Part shown: one piece after another, positions 59,587-64,000 of the stretch
Numbering within the stretch: position 1 is the first letter of the stretch
Layout: every line of letters starts with the position of its first letter
Origin: Turritopsis dohrnii
Taxonomy: Eukaryota > Cnidaria > Hydrozoa > Anthoathecata > Oceaniidae
Direction of reading: 5' to 3'
Assembly: GCA_027922465.2 (NCBI GenBank)
Contig: BQMF02000021.1
Span: 248,001-312,000 of the forward strand
Length of the DNA: 64,000 bases
Translations under genes and position numbers: made by a program
Notes under the pieces: model-generated
Database searches by the model: none
What the model was told of the DNA's origin: nothing
The model's input: the letters and a program-made list of their open reading frames with translations, nothing else

Positions 59587-60668
59587 TTGACAAAAGATCC
59601 TTCAGTACTAGACATAGTGCAAGGCTACAAAATTCCCTTTATAGAGACTCCTCACCAAACCTTTTTGCCCAAAGCAGGCAACTTAACAAAGGAAGAAAAG
59701 AAACTAGTAAGACAGGAAATAGAACAAATGCTGGCGAAGGGCGCAATTTCAAAAGTAAAACCCTCTCAAGACCAGTTTTTGAGCAATATTTTTACAGTTC
59801 CCAAAAAGATGGGGGGAACAGACCTGTGATAAATCTAAAATATTTGAACAGTTTCATTCATTGTCCTCATTCCAAAATGGAAGGTCTATTCCTTGTAAAA
59901 GAGCTTCTTTCGCCCAACGACTGGATGTGCAAGGTAGATCTCAAGGATGCGTACTTCTTTATACCCATTCATCAGAATTCACAGAAATTCTTACTTTTCG
60001 AATGGGAAGGTTCGCTTTATCAATTCCTCTGTTTGTGCTTTGGTCTGTCTCCTGCACCAATAGTGTTCACAAAACTATTGAAGGTTCCAATAACACTTCT
60101 AAGAAAATTACAGATAAGGCTGATAATATATCTGGACGACATTCTTTTGATGGCATCTTCCAAAGAGAAGTTAGAGATAGCCAGGGACACGTTGATTTTT
60201 CTATTACAACATCTAGGCTTCTTAATCAATGTGAAAAAATCCGAATTAACCCAAACGAAAAAGTTAGAATTCTTAGGGATCATCATAGATTCAGTAAAGA
60301 TGGAAATGTCCCTATCAAAAGAAAAAGTTCAAAAGATAATTTTGAAATGCCTAAAAATGCTGGACAAGAAAAAGGTTTCCATAAGGGAGGTTTCTCAACT
60401 AATAGGGACATTATCATCAACAGCAATGGCAGTTCTGCCAGCCCCTCTGCAGTACAGGTTTTTTCAGAAACAACCGATAGAATAGTTAAGTTTTTATCTG
60501 TCATACGAAAAACAAATCGTACTCTACCCCCAGGGGAGAGCAGAAATAGAATGGTGGATAAACAACATACGTTTGAACAACGGAAGGTCTCTTCTTTGGA
60601 AGCCACCCCAATTTTTAATAAAGTCGGATGCCTCAAAAGAGGGTTGGGGGGCTTACTGTCAGGGAAAG

Positions 60669-60705
<37 letters not shown>

Positions 60706-61480
60706 GAAAGCGGCAAATTTTGCCATCTTGACGTTCACTCGGAACAAGAATTATCTAAACAGCATACATATTCAGATAGACAGCATGGTAGCCCTCACCT
60801 ACCTTGTCAAAATGGGAGGCACGAACAACCAGGAACTGGTGAAAATAAGCAAGCAAATTTGGAATTATTTAATTTCTCGGGGGATCACGCTTACAGCAGA
60901 GTACCTCCCAGGGATATTAAACATGAAAGCAGATTTCGAGTCCAGGAACGTGAGAGATTGCAGCGAGTGGAAATTGGACTGCGTAGTATTTCAGAGACTT
61001 TGCCAGATATTCGGAACCCCAGAGATTGATCTATTTGCGTCAAGGGTTTCAAAACAACTGAAAAAGTACTTTTCGTGGAAAACAGACCCCTTCAGTCTGG
61101 GCAGAGATGCATTTCAGGCGAGTTGGACCCAGGGTTTAAATTATGCTTTCCCCCCATTCAATCTGATAGGAAGGGTATTAGCAAAAGTTCAGAGGGAGCG
61201 ATCAAACCTAATTCTAGTAACACCAGCTTGGCAAACTCAGTCTTGGTTCCCAAAACTAATGGAAATGGCTGTAGCACTTCCAATACTTCTACTCTGTCAC
61301 GAAAATCTCTTAAGCAAACCAAAAAAGGAAATCCATCCTTTATTAGGAAACCACTTCTTGAGACTCCTGGCATGGAAAGTCTCAGGAAAAAACTATCTGC
61401 AGAAGGAATTTCAGAAAGGGCTTCCAATCTCATCTCCAATGCACGAAGAGATGGAACAAAATCTAATTACGAATCGGCCT
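59587..61480 (+). pseudogene. DIRS polymerase: RT and RNase H-like, interrupted
   Basis: Frame 59587-59829 gives EEKKLVRQEIEQMLAKGAIS and FTVPKKMGG; the next frame gives INLKYLNSFIHCPHSKMEGL, VDLKDAYFFIPI and the RT active site IIYLDDILL (DD of the YxDD box, about 60115-60145). After the TAG at 60483 the same frame gives the RNase H-like SDASKEGWGAY. The G tract then shifts frame to LKAANFAILTF and DSMVALTYLVKMGG. The piece expected between the two RNase H parts is missing at the G tract. Confidence 0.85.
60675..60703 (+). repeat. 29-base poly-G tract inside the RNase H-like region
   Basis: Uninterrupted G from 60675 to 60703 between cagg-type flanks. The glycine/proline-rich ORFs crossing it on both strands are artefacts. 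It stands where about 15-20 codons of RNase H are expected. It may be a sequencing or assembly artefact or a true expansion. Confidence 0.9.
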
Positions 61481-61671
61481 GGAGAAAGTTTGATAGTTGG
61501 TGTAGTGGCAAACAAGCTAATCCCACTTCATGTGATGTACCTATAATTCTAGATTATTTAGCAGAACTTTTTGACCAGGGTTACGGTTACAACTATATTG
61601 CGTCTCACCGATCGGCGATTTCTGCCTATCATGAACCTGTAGAAGGAATCTTAGTTGGCAAACATCCCAGA
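61390..61671 (+). pseudogene. DIRS tyrosine recombinase, N-terminal part
   Basis: In the 61075-61686 frame: GISERASNLISNARRDGTKS, NYESAWRKFDSWC, DVPIILDYLAELFDQGYGYN and ISAYHEPVEGILVGKHPR, a core-binding (SAM-like) domain. It overlaps the pol reading frame, as DIRS ORFs do. The frame is cut at 61671 by an inserted element and resumes at 63299. Confidence 0.85.
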
Positions 61672-63294
61672 GGGCATATTTTGTAATTCGTCATCACACA
61701 GCCTTGAAATTGTTTTTCCAAAAATTGATAAACTTCGGTGATGGAAGATAAGTATTGACACCCAAGAACAAGAAAAAACAAAAGATGTATAGATTAGATA
61801 TGTTTTTATGTTATTTTCACGCCCTTCTTCATCGCATATGGTAGGATTTAGACTGTCGGACGGATTTTTACAAATCGATATTTTTTGAGTTAATTAACCA
61901 TTTGATTATTTAATATTTTTAGCATTTATGAAAGCTCTTGTCAAATGAATCGCAACAATGTAATAAATAGTTTCAAAACTCATATGATTATTTTTCTAAT
62001 CCTAGAACTTTGTGGCAAGTCCGTCCGACAGATTTATTTGTATCGACTTTTTTATGTATAGGAATTAAAAATAGTGAAGCAGCTGTAAAAACCATCGAGA
62101 TCATCAACCTAACTAGCATAGATTCAATTTCAGCTTTCCAAAATTTGTTTAAGTGTGCCATTTTAAGTTAACTTGAGCATAAAGCATTTAGTCCGTCCGA
62201 CAGATCTATTGTAACTTTAATAATAGTTACCATATTGATATAAACGACCAGTAGTGCCAAATTAAGTTTTCTTATTTCCATTATTTGTGGCCAAAATGTC
62301 TATTAAAGCCGTTTTCACGGCATAAAAAGAAAATGAGGACATGAAAATTAGGGTAGCAAAGCATGAAAATCCGTCCGACAGTTATATGTTTGTTTTATTA
62401 TTTTACCGCTAATCTATCGATTGGTTACGTTTTAAACATATACAAAACCTAAGTTTGTTGTACCTTTTCACCGTGTACGAATGGGTACGTTACAACTGTA
62501 AAGAAACCATTGCATTGCTGTTTGAAAGATACCATTACAGTGTAGTTTGACGTAATACAATTCATTGAAAAAGATTTTTTTAATTTCTTGTATTGTTTTG
62601 AACACTGATGTTTGGAGGCAAACTATTGAAGTCTACGAGAAGAACAATCAAAAGTAAGTGTCTAAAACGGGTCTAGATAAATTTGATTTTGGATTTTGGA
62701 TTTGACGAGTACAATAGTCTATTTTGATCTTTTTATTAGAATGGGAAGACCGAAGACAAACAAAGATAAAAGTCTTGCAAACAAAGAGTATTGTAAGAAG
62801 TATCGCGAGAAAAACAAAGAAAAATTGAAGGAAAAAGAAAAAGAGCGAAAGAAATTTGAAAGAGAATACGAGAAAGTGGTTTGCCCAGAAAAATATAAAA
62901 AAAGATTAAAAAAGGACCGCGAAAGAGCAAAAGCATACCGTAACCGTAAGAAAATGGAGAAAAGCCTAGCCGAAACACCATCTCAATCTTCGTCATCATC
63001 ATCGTCACAATCCACTAGTGCATTCAGTTGTCGGCAGTCACTTCATCGCAGTGTAAATAGAGCAGAACGGTTCCTACCAAATAGTCCTAGGAAGAAATCT
63101 GAAGTACTTACTAGTTTGGCTAAGAAGTATGAACTTCGGATTCAATATCAAAAGAAACGTGGACGAAAAGCGAAACTGTTGACTTCAGATCAAGAGGACT
63201 GGCTGATGGAAGTGTTCGAGCGGTCTGATTTAACTTACACCACTCCAGGCAGAAAAGATCATGCTTACAGATTTACCAATTAAAAAATATGCTC
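61672..63294 (+). mobile_element. 1.6-kb TIR element inserted in the DIRS recombinase
   Basis: Ends gggcatattttgtaatt and the inverse of aattaaaaaatatgctc match at 15 of 17 positions. CAGA flanks both sides (61668-61671 and 63295-63298; CCAGA if the right end is moved one base). The recombinase frame is exactly restored across it (…KHPR / VSNLLTGIF…), which fixes the insertion point. It holds one ORF at its right end and four copies of tccgtccgacag in a ~0.5-kb stretch. Superfamily is not determined. Confidence 0.85.
62741..63283 (+). CDS. Highly basic, coiled-coil ORF of the inserted element
   Basis: From the ATG at 62741, preceded by an acceptor-like tttttattag, 180 codons run to a TAA that lies inside the right TIR. 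The first ~75 residues are Lys/Glu/Arg-rich helix (EYCKKYREKNKEKLKEKEKE, then RERAKAYRNRKK), followed by a Ser-rich linker and RKKSEVLTSLAKKYELRI and QKKRGRKAKLLTSDQEDWLM. It looks like a DNA-binding N-terminus of a larger transposon protein seen in animal genomes; the catalytic part would be missing. I do not recognise a named family. Confidence 0.5.
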   Translation: MGRPKTNKDKSLANKEYCKKYREKNKEKLKEKEKERKKFEREYEKVVCPEKYKKRLKKDRERAKAYRNRKKMEKSLAETPSQSSSSSSSQSTSAFSCRQSLHRSVNRAERFLPNSPRKKSEVLTSLAKKYELRIQYQKKRGRKAKLLTSDQEDWLMEVFERSDLTYTTPGRKDHAYRFTN

Positions 63295-63298
63295 CAGA

Positions 63299-63979
63299 GT
63301 ATCAAATTTATTGACAGGAATTTTCAATAAGAGGCCACCGGTACCTAGATATAAATTCATTTGGGACGTTGAAATGGTTTTGAAATTCATAAAAATACTT
63401 CCAAGTGATGATTCTATTTCTGACAAATTACTCACTTATAAGTTAGTAATTTTGTTATCATTGATAGCAGCTTCGAGGGTTTCTGAAATTACTAATTTGA
63501 ACATCGACTTTTTAGCGAAACGTCCGAATGTTTACATCTTCACTTTTTCTGAAGTTTCAAAAACGTGAAAACCAGCCCAAAAGGCGCCTAAGTTTGAATT
63601 TAAAGTTGATGACACAGATGTCCGTCTGTGTGTTTGTCGGACAATAGATCAATGTCTTAAGAGAACTGAGTCTAGAAGAGGCAATTACAAACAACTTCTA
63701 ATATCTCTGGTCCGACTTTATCATCCTGTTAGGTCCTGCACTGTGTCTAGATGGATAGTAGATATGCTAGATATGTGTGGTATCGATACAAAAATCTTTA
63801 AAGCACACTCGACTAGATCAGCCTCAACTTCGAAAGCCTTGTCTTCTGGGGTTTCCCTTACGGAAATTGTTAAAAGAGGGAAATGGAAATCTGACTCAAC
63901 TTTTCAAAAATTTTATCACAAAAACATAACTAATGAATCTGGGTTTCAAGGAAATATTTTGAGTTCTAAGGGGCTTTGA
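63299..63979 (+). pseudogene. DIRS tyrosine recombinase, catalytic part
   Basis: After the insertion the frame reads to ASRVSEITNLN with the first catalytic Arg (codon 63476-63478), an in-frame TGA at 63566-63568, then SRWIVDMLDMCGIDTKIFKA, HSTRSAS with the H-x-x-R pair (His codon 63806-63808), and TFQKFYHK with the Tyr nucleophile (63914-63916). All R-H-R-Y signature residues are present. The single TGA and the insertion would abolish the protein. The stop (63977-63979) lies next to the right inverted terminal repeat. Confidence 0.88.
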
Positions 63980-64000
63980 AGAGAGGTTGTCGGTGGCTAT

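Larger units (their letters stand above)
58236..64000 (+). mobile_element. DIRS-type tyrosine-recombinase retrotransposon, degenerate, runs off the window
   Basis: The left repeat atagccaccgacaacctct (58236-58254) is inverted at the right end of the window (63982-64000), giving 19 matching bases; the rest of the right repeat is outside. Order inside is gag-like, reverse transcriptase, RNase H-like, and tyrosine recombinase, which is the DIRS order. It lacks an integrase/DDE and LTRs. It is dead: frameshifts in gag (~59085) and pol (~59811), an in-frame TAG (60483-60485), a 29-base G tract and an insertion in the recombinase. Confidence 0.9.

Noticed and set aside
60283..60747. Minus ORF with a poly-proline run
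   Set aside because: It is the reverse of the RT/RNase H region and its proline run is the G tract.

Overview
This is a eukaryotic, AT-rich, intron-rich window. GT-AG introns, invertebrate-type gene content, tRNA-derived SINEs and a mixed load of DNA transposons point to a non-vertebrate animal. A cnidarian is my best guess, by inference from the repeat repertoire; nothing here is diagnostic of species.

Layout. (1) 592-7219: the 3' half of a + strand GT18 glycosyltransferase gene (MGAT5-like), eleven exons that join in phase to a stop, with two foldback MITEs and a SINE in its introns. (2) 7255-16170: no recognised gene; MITEs and a SINE. (3) 16171-17663: a ~325-bp tandem duplication split by a PIF/Harbinger-like element. 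Just downstream, 17685-20910 is an intact five-exon gene for a 630-residue protein with RING, two B-boxes, a coiled coil and ankyrin repeats (a TRIM-type N-terminus joined to ANK). This is the most interesting host gene. (4) 21760-35150: repeat-dominated, with a decayed transposon-type ORF (23143-24543, minus) inside inverted repeats and three foldback elements. The element at 31558-33470 carries 15 TGACGTCA palindromes, mostly in pairs 11 bp apart. (5) 35840-35997: a possible first exon of a small membrane protein. 37769-39649: a single-exon, divergent carnitine acyltransferase-family gene with a MITE 12 bp after its stop. (6) 40791-48780: SINE, tRNA-like sequences and TIR elements, including an integrase-like one, a Tigger/pogo deletion derivative and a SWIM-type pseudogene. 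(7) 50321-56786: eight exons of a + strand ER thioredoxin/ERp29-C-type protein disulfide isomerase (CGHC active site). Its first and last exons are not found and one junction is out of frame. (8) 58236-64000: a DIRS-type tyrosine-recombinase retrotransposon with inverted terminal repeats, degenerate gag and pol, a 29-base G tract, and a ~1.6-kb TIR element inserted in its recombinase.

The host genes share no evident pathway: Golgi N-glycan branching, ubiquitin/innate-type signalling, acyl-carnitine metabolism and ER folding. The rest of the window is mobile DNA in layers, several pieces nested so that their order of arrival can be read.
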